Positions 13,401 through 26,230 of a stretch of 64,000 bases of DNA are shown piece by piece. Each line of letters opens with the position of its first letter. Position 1 is the first letter of the stretch. The DNA comes from Paracamarosporium sp. OC-R06-R3 (Eukaryota; Ascomycota; Dothideomycetes; Pleosporales; Didymosphaeriaceae): the NCBI GenBank assembly GCA_019828545.1, contig JACVRA010000095.1, positions 313,305-377,304 on the forward strand. The letters run 5' to 3'. The notes below the pieces were generated by a model. It saw only the letters and a program-made list of their open reading frames with translations. It made no database searches and was not told the origin of the DNA. The translations under genes and the position numbers were made by a program.

Positions 13401-15415
13401 CTCTCTCCTCAGCTTTCTTCACTTGGCGCAAGTCGTCTTCGTACGCATCCTTCATCTCTTTCTCTAACATTTCCCATGTCGCTGGCGTTCGTGCCGTTCC
13501 CTCACTCTTCGCGAATATGATATACTTTGACTGTATCCTCCTCGCTCGTCCACGGCGTTGTACGAACGACTTGAGATTCTTAGGACTTTCGAAACAAATG
13601 ACGAGATGGCATGCGGGCGCATCGATGCCTTCTTCCAGAACGTCAGTCGTGATGATCAAGTTGGTTTCGCTAGCTCTGAATTTGTCGAGAGTATCTTGCT
13701 GATTTTTAGGCTCGATCATGTTTGCGATGCTGCCTTTTCTTTTCGAATATATAGAGGTTCCAACAAAAGTTCCGATCCTAAGCCTACCCCGCGTTTTCGG
13801 ATGAATCGAGAGAACCTCAGCTAAAGCGGCTACCCAGATTCTTTGCTCTACGAACACCAGACCAGACAAGTCAAGATTGGCTTCTGACGCAAGAAGATCG
13901 ATTAATGCTTCAACTTTAGGCGATAGATTGTCAAGAGACATGGGCTGAGAGGCTAGATTCTCAGGCAAAGGAAGCCGATTAAAGATCTCTTTCAGGTGTT
14001 GTTGTTCTGCGTGCGAACGATCAAGCAGTTGGTCAGACAAACGAATCTGCAATATTTGTAAACCAGCGTCCGGTATTTTTCTGTATGGTTGGAGCCTACC
14101 TGTTTCTGGAATTGAGCGATACATTGCTGCAAACACCAATCGGCCATGGAAAAGCCCAGCTCTGCCGCTGTTGCTTCATATTTCGTTACGAGTGTCTTCA
14201 ACTCCTTCAGGCAATACGTAGATTTTTTTATTAAAACTTCTTCCAACCTCTGTGTGACATCGTGGAACTTGCTAGAATTAGCTACTAGATCTAGCATATG
14301 CGGATCTCTGCTAATGTCGTAGGTATCCAATGCTGACCTGAGCGACGTGTATATCGGAGAGTAACCATTAGCCACTGCAGAGTAATCTATCCGAAGTAGT
14401 TGTGGTCTGTGTACATAGCGGAGTAGTTCAGAGCCTAATTTTACATGAGTGTAAAGGTCTGTGTTGGGGGTCTTACCCAGAGAACTTACGATGGACCTTT
14501 GGTGTCTTTGTTGTTGCATTCAGATTTCTCTCGATCTCTCTATTCTGATCAGAAACCTTTGACACATGGTGGTTCTTTGCTTACCCAAGCGTTTCGCGAC
14601 TGGCTTTTGCTTTCATGACCGGACTCGCACTAAGCCCCAGTATCTTAGGCAGCTCTGTATTTTCGCCGATTCTTGGTAGATAGAAATTGGCTAGGATGAC
14701 ATTTGCAGGATGCCTTCCAGTGCAGTCTGCAATATTAGCACCCTAAATATATGCAGCTGGTATCATCAAAGAACGCACGATGTGCTAGCGGCCCGTTAGC
14801 TTGTGGAGATGCAACGGGCTCGCAAATTCCAAACCTTCATCGAATATGAGCAGAGCCAATTTGCTCATCTTTACAAAGCCGTGGGTGAGCGCATCGAGAA
14901 GAACCTGATGCGTAGACAGCACTATGCGAACGTTGGCAAGCACGGCATCCCAGGTACTTTGGTCTGTCCAGTGATCCACGCCGTCGCTACCGCTAAGCAT
15001 CTGAATTTCGTATGCCGGTAGATTGGACTTGAATACTTTGAACTGTTGTTCGCAGAGTGATACGGTAGGTGCAAGAAACCAAACAAGCTGACTGCTGTTA
15101 GTTGCCGTTCGAACGTGATGCCGAGCTAGGATTGAGTACACACCTTGTTGGGATCGCAGGCTTCTAGCTCCGCAGCTGTCCGAGCCATAGCTCTACCAAG
15201 GGATCAGTTGTCGCAAACTATACTGAGTTCTGAATTTCATGTGAGCTCACGAACATATGGGTCTTGCCGCTTCCTGTGTCTTGGACTACAATGATATTCG
15301 CTTTTAGGCTCTCTTCCACCATCTCAGCCTGGTACGGGCGAAGTCGAATCGCTGATATCTCGACATTTGGACCGATAGGCACACTGTCATCGTCAAGCAC
15401 TTTCAGAGGTTCCAT
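10472..15415 (-). CDS. Dicer-like protein 2 (RNA silencing endoribonuclease)
   Basis: Ten exons join in phase: 15415-15255, 15192-15144, 15087-14835, 14726-14585, 14539-14490, 14434-14100, 14046-13352, 13284-12076, 12003-11903 and 11751-10472. They give 1424 aa, normal for fungal Dcl2. Order: DExD/H helicase with Walker A DTGSGKT (~46-52) and [11 protein letters not shown]; helicase C with [10 protein letters not shown] and QRRGRARR (~496); Dicer dimerisation region after [12 protein letters not shown]; RNase IIIa (LEFFGDS ~967, [11 protein letters not shown] ~1057); RNase IIIb ([11 protein letters not shown] ~1149, [11 protein letters not shown]); and a C-terminal dsRNA-binding-like part. 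The acidic catalytic residues of both RNase III domains are present. It cuts dsRNA into small RNAs in quelling and antiviral defence. Oddity: with the only workable splice at 14834/14727, helicase motif II reads DEDC rather than DEAH or DECH, and its donor is a weak GTTTGG. The 151-nt intron 11752-11902 contains unrelated in-frame codons. Confidence 0.92.
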
Positions 15416-15716
15416 GGGTTATTCGTATCCAAGAACATTGGCGCTGTGTCGGATGGAAAGAGAGCAGCAACGTCCTAGAAGCAAGGGAAGAGGCAGCCCG
15501 CACTAAGCCTAATCAGGTCACGTTCTTGGACTCGAACCACGTCTACACATTTCAGGTCCAATCACATCAGAACAAGCCAAAAATGCACAGTAGATGCACA
15601 TTGCAGATGCCATCTATTTCATGTTCGTCATATGCCAGAGCGAGCCTGCATATCGCCGGCAGTCGGTCTATCATTACATATCCATTCGAGATGCTCCTCC
15701 CGAGTCCTTCGGCCCT

Positions 15717-16732
15717 CTACAAGTTCGTCAGGTAGTCCTCAACCTCTTGAGGGGTCAACTTCCTGAAGCGGGGTCCTTGAGCTCCCTCTACGCCTTCAAA
15801 ACCAAGTAATCGGTCCTCTGGCGGACCGACAATGCCAATCTCGACGGTGTCGCTGTTCATCTCACCTTCTATCGTCTCCTTCAGGGTGAGCAGCGCAATG
15901 TGGATGGCATCTTCCAACTCCAAGCCTTCGGTGTACCTCTTCTCGAGGAAAGTCTTCGCGCTGGTCGCACTCTTGCCGATGGCCGTTGCTTTCCAAGGAA
16001 AGTAGCTGCCGCTAGGATCGACTTGGTACAGGCTAGGTCCGCCCTTCAGGATACCGCCCGTCTTGCCGCTGATCTTCTTCTTCTCTACGTCTGCTTCCTC
16101 CTCGCTCTGCTTTGTCTCCGCCTCCGGCTCAATTCCATCATCCCAACCGGCAATCAGCAAGCTGACTCCGTACGGCCTAACACCACCAGACTGTGTCGCT
16201 TCCTGCATGACACGCGCCACATCCTGGACCAATATCCTTGTCGGTGGGTATTCGTTGTAGATGCGCTTGTAGCCAGTATGTGAGACTTTGCGCGCCTTGT
16301 CGACAAGCACACGATAGTCCGGACCCATGCCTGAGTAGACCATGCCAATGTTGGGAGTTATTAGGCTGACTTTCGACGAGGATGACGAATCGATGAGCGG
16401 CGACGATGACTTCTTTTCGGTTGCGAGAACAATGCCGTTTGTTGCTAAGAAAGAAGTGTTAGTATCTGTCAGTCAATGCAAGTATCCAAACTTACCCTTG
16501 ATACCTAGAGATGTTACACCCTGGTTGACCGCGTTCAAGGCATACTCTGCAGCGCCGTTAGTCGCCATGTTCCTACTTTAACAAGCTTTGTGCGAGCCAT
16601 TTTGACGTAAGCCATACCTATCTGCACCAGCTTTCCACTGCATGATTGTTAGCAAACCGCTCTGCCAGACATGACAAGAGGTGTCTACCTGGGCGAGAAT
16701 GTAGTGAGCGAGAAAGAGTATCGGTCGGCCAT
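15717..16732 (-). CDS. 20S proteasome subunit alpha type-2
   Basis: A non-catalytic subunit of the outer alpha ring of the 20S core particle. Four exons fit in phase: 16732-16689, 16637-16618, 16546-16496 and 16444-15717, giving 280 aa. The N-terminus carries the alpha-subunit signature [20 protein letters not shown], rebuilt across a 20-nt micro-exon, followed by [13 protein letters not shown] and [20 protein letters not shown] and [15 protein letters not shown] are typical of alpha-2 (PSMA2, yeast Pre8). It is about 30 residues longer than the yeast protein because of a charged Glu/Lys segment after the GWDD motif (codons around 16040-16145), where other alpha-2 subunits have a short loop. 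The gene lies 301 nt upstream of and tandem to the Dicer-like gene on the minus strand. Confidence 0.93.
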
Positions 16733-18286
16733 TATGGGTGCGTCAGCAGCGGAAGGTGGAGAAGGTGAGACGTTGGAAGTAGCGACCGAGAAAGAGGCGC
16801 GTAGTGGGTAGAGCTGGTTGAAGGCGGGATTGAGACGTCGTCGGAGCTTTAGGCACAACAGCTCGTCCACGCGGCGAGCTTGCCTGGCGCCAAGCTGGGT
16901 ATCACGTGCACTAGCGTCAACCTTGGAATCCCCCACCATCCAGACCTTCAACGCTTTCCTTTCTACATCAATCGAACAGCTACTCTAGTCGATATTTATA
17001 GTCGTGCTAGGTCACGTTGATTTAGGACAGCATTTCATCTCATCAACAATGCCGACCCTCAGCTCTCTAGAAGAAGCTGTACCTCCCCTGTATAATTGAT
17101 CAGATGGTTTGGAAGACGAGCTATACTAGTGCATTGTAGTATTAGGGAGGTTACCTCTCATATGTATTCACAATGGTGAACATTAATGAAAGAACATATT
17201 TTACAGACATATCTACATTACCCTAATACCTACTACCGTCGTCACTGTGGTTCCTCATCTTCTACAGCAAAATTTAGCCTGTAAGAATGACTAGAGTGAT
17301 ATCGACGTCACTGTACAATCTGATGAATATACATGGAATCCTACTGCATGCAATCTCTCGGCGTCAACAAGCAAATGTCACATCACCCCTAGTCTATGAG
17401 CACGGCTTGAACATATAAGCATACATGATTGCGTGCGTAGGTTTTTCTATACTAAGTGCTGTGAAATGACCATTCACCGTTATTGCGGAAAGCTCTCTCT
17501 CCCTTCGCATGGGGAACGGGGGCGTTGAGGAACGTGCATGAAGCTAGGGATGCTGAGTTGACTTTCTCTTACCTTCGCAATATGCGTTTGGATATTGAGA
17601 GCTCGTCGCAACACTTAGATGATGACGCTGGCGGACGGTTGTTGATTGGCTCATGTAGATGTCAAGAATATCCAGTTTAGTTTGCGTTTGGCTCCTATTT
17701 CCCCTTAAGCGTCGTATCTCATATCCTGTCGCGATGTGTGCACAAAGTTTCTCACTTATGCGTTTGACGTTTCGTATCTCTCCTCTGCAATCGGCTTGCA
17801 ACGAGGCGCACTTAGTTTCCTCTCGATTCCAGCTATGGTACCTGTTTCGAAATATCTAACATCGGAAATCCTCGCAGAAGCCGTCTCCGTTCTAGGGAAC
17901 GCGGCAATGCCGCTCTACCCTTAACTAGCAAATTTGTTGATGTTTCCTTTCAAATAAGAAAATTGATAGAATACTAGACAACGGTTGATAGCAGGCAAAC
18001 GCGGGTCAATTACATCTGGACTTTCATCCTGGCGCTGTGATACTGGGTCACTCCGATGGCCTTCTTTCAATAACATTGGGTTCTTGTGTCTGATTATACA
18101 AAAGTACGAGACAGATTACGCCCAGATGCCCAGATGCAACTGCCAAGTGAATGCTCTATTACGTGAAGTTTAACCCCGCAACTAGCGCGCCCACACGTCT
18201 GGTCGCAACCACCCCACCTGCACCACACCTACGTCACTGTCGACGTCGTGCTAAGCCTCCTACCCGCGTGAGACACATATAATACC
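16733..18286. other. Divergent intergenic region, no supported gene
   Basis: Separates the minus-strand proteasome gene from the plus-strand small ORFs and should hold both promoters. AT-rich in the middle (about 17100-17450). Short frames on both strands carry no recognisable motif. Confidence 0.55.
18276..18284 (+). promoter_or_regulatory. TATA-like element before the tandem small ORFs
   Basis: CATATAATA ends 2 nt before the ATG at 18287. If it acts as a TATA box, transcription would begin about 30 nt downstream, so the first small ORF would lose its ATG and the next ATG in the transcript would be 18487. This bears on which ORF is translated. Confidence 0.3.
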
Positions 18287-18484
18287 ATGTCACCCCCGGC
18301 GACCAAAGACTCTACCATCAACCTCATCAAAGACTATTACGCCCGGAAAGTCGACGTCGTCTCCCAGATCAAGGACGATAAAGAACCCGCAAAACAACTC
18401 GATAACTTGAGACTTGACGATAAGAAGGTCCAGGACCCTTCAGCACATACTACCCCAAAGACCGAACCTCAAGAACAACAGTAA
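18287..18484 (+). CDS. Short ORF, 65 aa, unknown; possible upstream ORF
   Basis: An uninterrupted frame whose product is charged and lacks Cys and Trp (Asp/Lys-rich, with KDYYARKVDVV and DNLRLDDKK). The composition looks more protein-like than neighbouring random frames, but I recognise no family. Its stop lies 2 nt before the ATG of the next small gene (18487). It could be a separate small protein, an upstream ORF controlling that gene, or unused if the TATA-like element at 18276 is real. Confidence 0.35.
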   Translation: MSPPATKDSTINLIKDYYARKVDVVSQIKDDKEPAKQLDNLRLDDKKVQDPSAHTTPKTEPQEQQ

Positions 18485-18486
18485 AC

Positions 18487-18878
18487 ATGCCTGTCCACCC
18501 TGCCGAGGAGCGTGCTACCGGTAGTATGTATATCCCTTTTCTTCCCTTCTCGATCCGAGCTGGACTGTCATTTCTACTGCTCGTGTGATGATAAGCAATG
18601 TTGACTGTATCTTTGTAGGCATCACCGACCAAGTCGCGAAGGAGTCCTCCGACTCGAACGCTTCCTCGCATAAGCTCCACCAGGAGGACACCGGTGCTAC
18701 CTCTGGTGGCTCTCTCTCCTCGATGGCACACAAGGCTGCTCCAGTATGTCACACGTAGCTCCATGTCCATACAAGCAACAGACTGATGCTCGTTCAGGGA
18801 CCCGTCCACGCCGAGAACCTCCCCGAGCCTGCGAGCAAGGAGGATCTGAAGAAGAGAGCTGAGGAGTTGAACAAATAA
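18487..18878 (+). CDS. Small hydrophilic protein, 80 aa, unknown
   Basis: Three exons fit in phase with strong donors (GTATGT twice): 18487-18523, 18619-18743 and 18798-18878. The product is 80 aa, begins MPVHPAEERATGS, is rich in Ser, Glu, His and Ala, and ends in a Lys/Glu helix (SKEDLKKRAEELNK). It has no signal peptide or membrane segment, and looks intrinsically disordered apart from the C-terminal helix. I do not recognise the family. The spliced structure and codon coherence argue that it is real. Intrinsically disordered stress- or conidiation-related proteins of this size are common in fungi, but that is only an analogy. Confidence 0.6.
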
Positions 18879-21089
18879 GTACATATTTGCATGACAATAT
18901 CAAAGATGAAGTAAGCTGTAACACGTACAAATTAGCATGCGAGCTTGTTGTTAAGAGGCACTGAAGCTCACGGCATATTTACTGGAGAAGTATAATGCAT
19001 CAACGATTCAACAGCATGACTCTCTTGCGTTGTTACTTGATTCGCCACTGCATTCGACGTGTTTCCGTCCGTTCCATGTTTTAATCTTTCTGAGACCACC
19101 TGTCCTATTACTAACGATACAACGTTTTCAAAGCCCACGACGCTGGCGTGAGGAACGTCCATACACACTGTGTGCTATGTTAAAGAACCGAGGAGAGATT
19201 CTGTCACTCGATCCAACGCGTATGGATCACTTATTGAGCCCCCATATTATTATGTCACTATGTCACCTCCCGTTACAAGTGCTAGCTCCCCATACTATCC
19301 ATGTCATCAACCTTACCACGCATTCGCACGCGTCTCCCGATGCCACCGCGATGGAGGATAGAATATCAACGTGCCTCCTACGACGACTACAATAGCAACT
19401 ATAACCATCAAACAAATGGCTTTCCGCTTCATATATTTTTGTCGGAAGGAGGCTGTCGAGCTCTGGCTTTCTAAATCTGGATTCAGGGTGTGCACCTATA
19501 CTGAAGGTCAGCTAGATATTAAAATAGGTCTTGGGAAAGATAACAGACCCGTAGTGGAGGACTCAAACGCAGCGAAGGGTTTACTAATGTTGTAGATGAC
19601 CCGAAGCTATGTGCGGAATGTGGTGTATTTGGACGGGGTGGTTGGATGCTAGGAACATCTGGCTTGTTGGGCGTATAGACGTTGGGGAGCAATGAAGAAA
19701 CGTGTAGTCCCATGGAGGTATTGGATCGAGGGAGCTCGAGTCAAATTGCTTGAACGGCGGTTGGCTTTATAGAAGTAAGCATCATGTCAAGTAAATTGTG
19801 TTGAGGACTTCAATTGTTGGCTTGGGCGGACATTTGAGGGTTCGCTTCAATAACGGCGTGTATGTGATTGCGATTGATGATCTCATTCACAGTTCAGGTA
19901 TCAACGATTAAGGACTTTGAAAACAAGGATATTGTGAGGATGTTCCATTGAGAATATTGGAATTGGTGTTCAACGCTGTTGATATGTGTACGAATTGTGC
20001 AACAATATCCCCACCTAGTAAGCTTGACTTCTTTGTACTGCCACAAGTTACGACATAGCTTCTATATTGACTGTCTCAAGACAATACAGAGAATTCAAAA
20101 ACTCACACGGTTTTCTGAGAATCAAGGGCATGCTGATTGCATCGAAGGATATTCACTAAACGAACACATACTGATGGCCTGGTAAACGGGTGACAAGGCC
20201 AGGTCATGGGTTTGTAAGCCTATGAACCTTAAGAAACATGAAAAAGGAGCCCATGCGAAGATCGAACACATCGAAATTCAGTAATTCGCGAACCGCATTG
20301 TTAGATGACCCTTATAGCGACTATCGCCAGAGTAAGATTGAAGATTTCACCAGGCGAAGTGGACTCAAATTCTATCCGATAGTAATATCACATAAAGGCA
20401 CAGTTTAAATCGTCTTCGCGGACTATTTCGTCCACGGAAGCCAGCACGAGATAAGTAAAGAGTGCAACAAAGATATTCTACCAGTACCTTGGAATGGACT
20501 GCTACGCAATTTGGATTCTCACACATATACCACTCGCACTCAGATATATCTTCAACTATTCAACGTTTTCGGATGCTTTCTACTTCTTATACGTTATACG
20601 AGGTTAGGTGGTGTTTCACATAGCAACTTGATACAATCTAAGCGATGCGATTACGAGGCCAAAGAAATTAGCTAAAGTTTTATAGACGAAAGTGTGAATA
20701 GCATCCAAAATCCATGTCTTCGAATCGAATAGATAGGTAGAGGAGGCAATAAAGCCTTGGATGCTCTCGTCGAAATGTTACGATCTACGCTAAGACAGTT
20801 GCAGCGTCTCCACTTGGTCCTTCGTTAGTGACGATTGGAACATGAGGTGTACCGTCTACTTCCGCATATCAAATCACTCTGTACAGCTAGATATGCCCCT
20901 AGCGTAATAGCTAAAGGCGTCAGCAAGTGTTTACCTGAGTGACATCATACTGATGAAGCAGCTGATCACTATGAGCGCAGTGGCGATTCCTCAATACGAG
21001 AAGTCGTAGTAACCGTTTAATAGAGTTCGTAGCACGTAAGACCACCCATGATCAAAATAATCTCCACTTTGCACAAACTCGCAAACAAA
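18879..21089. other. Gene-poor, fairly AT-rich region
   Basis: About 2.2 kb without a supported gene. All frames are short and lack motifs. A 9-bp stem (20174-20182 with 20199-20207, one G:U pair as RNA, 16-nt loop) is the only structure noticed. It contains the promoter of the alpha/beta hydrolase gene at its end. Confidence 0.55.
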
Positions 21090-21956
21090 ATGGTGCTGCC
21101 AGCCACATCACTGTCGTCGGCAGGGTCCAGACCAGCCACACCGTCTAAGCCTGCAACCCTCGACGACTATCTTGGACTCTCTCACCCGCCTAATGCATCG
21201 AAGCCATGCATTGTAAAGCCGCTTTCAATCAAAGTTGACGATGGTCCCGATGGTGCCGTTCCGGGCTTCCTCCACCTCCCTGCATCAACCACGACGTCCC
21301 CAACCAGCACGGCCGCAATCTTACTCTCTGGTGCAGGAGGTGGTGTAGTAGGCCCATCCTCTATCTACTTGTCTCTCGCCGACAAATTGGCGTCGCTCAA
21401 GCATCCTGTTCCAGCTCTGCGTCTCGACTACCGCTATCCAGCTCGGAACCGCTACTGTGTCAGAGACGTGCTAGCTGCTATGCAGCAATTAGAAGAAAAA
21501 TTCAGCATCACCAAATTCGTTCTTGTAGGATGGTCCTTCGGTGGCGCACCGGTCTTTACGGTAGGCGGCCGAGACCCACGAGTGGTCGGTTGCGCAACGG
21601 TCGCGAGTCAGACTGCGGAAACTGAGGGCATTCGATCGGTTTTTCCGCGCCCTTTGCTTCTGCTACATGGCACTGGAGATCGCACGCTGAGTCATAGTTG
21701 TTCGGAAAGATTGTACGCGCATTACGGACCAAAAGGCGATCGGGAGCTGAAGCTTTTCAATGGCGACAATCATGCGCTGACAAGAAACTCACTGGAAGCG
21801 GAGCAGCTTATTGGGGAGTTCATATTGAGGTGCGCAGGATTGGAAAGAGTGAAGCAGGATGAAGGAGCTTTAGCAGAAAAACTGGTGGGTGATGATGAGA
21901 AAGTGGAGCTTATGCGAAAGGGCGGTGACTTGAGAAGAAATGAGAGTGTGGAATAA
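21090..21956 (+). CDS. Alpha/beta hydrolase-fold protein
   Basis: An intronless gene; 288 aa from the ATG at 21090, which has a good context (AACAAA before it). An in-frame ATG at 21048 would add 14 residues. The fold is shown by the ILLSGAGGG turn, LRLDYRYPARNR, then the nucleophile elbow GWSFGG (Ser ~149), LLLLHGTGDRT with the acid Asp (~197) and GDNHAL with the catalytic His (~228). This complete triad and layout resemble small serine hydrolases of the Tex30/KANL3-like or dienelactone-hydrolase-like groups. The substrate is unknown. No signal peptide, so probably cytosolic. The first ~45 residues are Ser/Thr/Pro-rich. It lies 733 nt upstream of the thiolase and on the same strand as the peptide synthetase, so a role as an editing esterase is possible but unproven. 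Confidence 0.8.
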   Translation: MVLPATSLSSAGSRPATPSKPATLDDYLGLSHPPNASKPCIVKPLSIKVDDGPDGAVPGFLHLPASTTTSPTSTAAILLSGAGGGVVGPSSIYLSLADKLASLKHPVPALRLDYRYPARNRYCVRDVLAAMQQLEEKFSITKFVLVGWSFGGAPVFTVGGRDPRVVGCATVASQTAETEGIRSVFPRPLLLLHGTGDRTLSHSCSERLYAHYGPKGDRELKLFNGDNHALTRNSLEAEQLIGEFILRCAGLERVKQDEGALAEKLVGDDEKVELMRKGGDLRRNESVE

Positions 21957-22689
21957 TTGTGGATTCAGTGCGGAAGTTCCCAACAATATGACCGCTTCGA
22001 CGTTTATCGCGAAAATTCATTCCACAGCCCTACCTTAACGATCTACTGCTTCTCACCCTGTACATATCATCTGCCAGATGCAATGCTATTTCCCATGATA
22101 TTTCCAAGGGCATATGCTGCCACTGTCGGCTACCGAATCGTGGGCTTTGAATGTCTCGACTATTCCTTGAGTCAAAGATGATGCTGAATAGCAGTCAAGC
22201 GACAGGCTGTTGATCCTTTTGGCTGTGTTTGTGGTGTCATGTTGTGAGCAGTGTAGATGAACAGTATTGATGCAAACTCGAAGCGTAGCAGTAGTGCGAG
22301 TGACCAGCATCATGGGGTGAGCTATTTTGCTGCAGTTGCCGAGCTGCGATGATAGACCACGGCTAGGAGCGCTACGCAGTCGAGCTGGGCGTCAGGCGTC
22401 TCACTGTCAAAAGTGAGACAAAAACGTTATCGCAAGTGATACTAGACTCTTTGAGCGTAATCCTGTGCGACGCATCGCAAAAAAAAATACTCACGTAGTC
22501 TAGGCTGAGGTTGGTTCTGGTAACGAGGCCAAGAGTCGTTCTCCAAGGGTCGGCTCATCCTAAGCAAGGATTGACATCCCAGCAGTACGTGCTTATGCAC
22601 CTACCCCAAGCGGATAACACTAGTAATATAGTCTTGGGAAACCGTTTATTTGATCTCGCGATAGATGTACCACACAATCGTCGCTGAAC
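21957..22689. other. Intergenic region, thiolase promoter side
   Basis: No supported gene. It holds a perfect 7-bp inverted repeat GTCTCAC/GTGAGAC (22398-22404 and 22413-22419) with an 8-nt spacer. Confidence 0.5.
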
Positions 22690-24189
<1,500 letters not shown>

Positions 24190-24750
24190 CTGATGCGCTT
24201 GGTCGCAACGAGTAAAAGCCGGTGTGTTTGATGATAGGAGGAGTCGTGGAACACGAGCGACTTGTAGAGCCAGCGAGGGTGTAGTGGAGCGCCGTAGTAT
24301 GCACCTGCTGTTTGGGGATGGCCAAGTAGGAAAGCGCGGGCGAACCAGTGGAAACCGCGCTCTTCCGCGCTTGGCATTCAGCCGCCAGCCTCGTAGACCG
24401 CACCCGATTCAGGTTCTTCACCACCATTGGAATCCCTTGTTCGCAACCCTGTCCGCTGTTACCTGCTCCCACGCGTTGAACCGCTGTCTGCCTCTGCTAA
24501 CCGGACGTTGACCGACCTTAAGGCGCGTTCTGGAAGCTGCAGCGATGCCTTCCTGCAGTGGCGGATCATGCCCCTGGCATTTGCGCCGGGTGGGCCTTAT
24601 CCTTTGGTGTGGAATCGATGCTTCTCTTACAGAGATGGTTTTCTGAAATTTCATTTCAACAATACGCACATGTTGTGACAGTTGCTCTTCGAAGCAACCT
24701 CCTAATCTCCTTTCCCCCCACAAGGCACGCTGTTTGCTTTACAGTTGCAC
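24190..24750 (+). promoter_or_regulatory. Upstream region of the peptide synthetase gene
   Basis: A 561-nt gap between the thiolase stop and the synthetase start. Just before the start it has a CT-rich tract (about 24700-24722), common in fungal promoters and leaders. I recognise no specific factor site. Confidence 0.4.
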
Positions 24751-26230
24751 ATGATGCCATCCTCAACCCCTATCACGACTGATACTACGCTTTCTTGCAT
24801 GTTCCCTAGTCTGCCATCTCGAACCACAATTGATGGCGGTGCCAGCCCCGACACAGACTGCCACTCCATAACATTTCAGCTGGATGTTGGACTCGAAGTC
24901 GAACTGTTCTGCGACAGTAACGGGGTTTTGCCCGCGAATGTCTTCCAATTATCATGGGCCTTGGTGCTCGCCTGCTTTGTAGAGAAGAACCACGTCGTCT
25001 TCGGCTTCGTGGATCTCGAGCACGGTCACAGCACGAGGTACGTACGCACGAGCATCGACCAAGACGTTTCTGCAGCAGATGCGGTACAAGCGCTGCATCA
25101 GGGTGATGGGTCGGTATCTGCTGGTGGTGACGAAGCTCTGGTAGCCTCGAAAGCCGACATCAATACCTTGCTCCGCGTCTCACGTGACACTGAAGGCACC
25201 GGAGCTCATCAGCGTCTCCTCGGCGACAGCCATGCGCATGTAAGCAAGATCTGTTTAGTCTCCATATTCCGCCAATATATTGACAGTTGGATATAGTTTG
25301 ATATCATCATCGACATTGATCTTTCTGGAGACGTCGTTTCCATCTCGTTCCAATGCAGCACCAAGCTCTTGTCTCAGGAACTGTCTACGGGTGTTGCAAG
25401 TACCTTTGGAAGAACTCTCCATAATATTCTGGATCAGCCGCATCGAATACCCCAGCTTTTGGATCACTCGCAAGAATCTGCCAAAATACAAGTTCTTTTG
25501 CCTGTTAAAGCCACCTATATTGTACACCAGAGGGAAGAGTTCAATTATGGAACTTGGATCTTTCTAGATAAGATTGAACAACAGGTATCGATAAATTTAC
25601 CAGGTGTCTCCATAGTCGCCGCTACCTTGATCGCCCCAAATCACCCCTCCAGCCGTTATCAAACTCTTGTTGCCTTCCTCACAATGGTTGACCGTGAGGA
25701 GTCTTCTGAAGAAGAACTTTCTCTAGATGAGAGGACCAGTATTAATAATGGTCTCGAAGAACTGAGAAGAATGCTCGCAGCCAGTCTCCAGCCAGGCCTT
25801 GGCCCACCAACGCTCATTCCGCTATCTTATATGCCTCGTTCTGCCGATGGAAACGTCGACTATATTAGGTTGCGGGCCTTCTTCTCCACTCTGTCTCCGT
25901 CTCGATTATCAGAAGCCGATGACACATGGGTTCATATCTCCACGCCCTCTAACGCTAGCGATGGAGTGGAAATCCTGACAGATACCGAAACAAGTGGAGA
26001 AGCGCAAAGACCTTTGACAGCGGCTGAAGAGAAAATGCGTCTGTTATGGGCTGAAGCGCTTTCCATTCTTCCCGAGCGGCTCGGGTCGCAAGATAGCTTC
26101 TTCCTCTACGGCGATTCTGCTTCTGCTATGAGCCTTGTTTCTGCAGCTACTCGAGCAGGCTTGTCGTTGACGGTAGCTGACATTTTTGTTACGCCGACAT
26201 TGGCAGAGCTTTCAGCCAACACTTTACCAA
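24751..26230 (+). other. NRPS N-terminal collapsed module and orphan carrier T1
   Basis: The first ~410 residues look like the C-lobe of a condensation domain (FQLSWALVLACFVEKNHVVFGF; FDIIIDIDLSGD) fused to only the C-terminal sub-domain of an adenylation domain (LPGVSIVAATLIAP, LIPLSYMPRSADGNVDY). The HHxxxDG motif and A core motifs A1-A7 are absent. The carrier that follows keeps its serine (YGDSASAM, ~residue 432), so it could be loaded, but not by this module. The 57-nt intron 25240-25296 is needed to join the two parts. Confidence 0.75.

Noticed and set aside
15525..15545. GGTTCGAGTCC-like motif on the minus strand, reminiscent of a tRNA T-loop
   Set aside because: The flanking bases do not form a T stem, and no acceptor, D or anticodon arm can be drawn around it.
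20174..20207. 9-bp hairpin with 16-nt loop
   Set aside because: Isolated, no flanking RNA-gene features such as a tRNA or snoRNA box pattern; probably chance.
22398..22419. 7-bp inverted repeat GTCTCAC/GTGAGAC
   Set aside because: Stems of this size occur often by chance in 64 kb; no terminator or factor site is known with this form in fungi.
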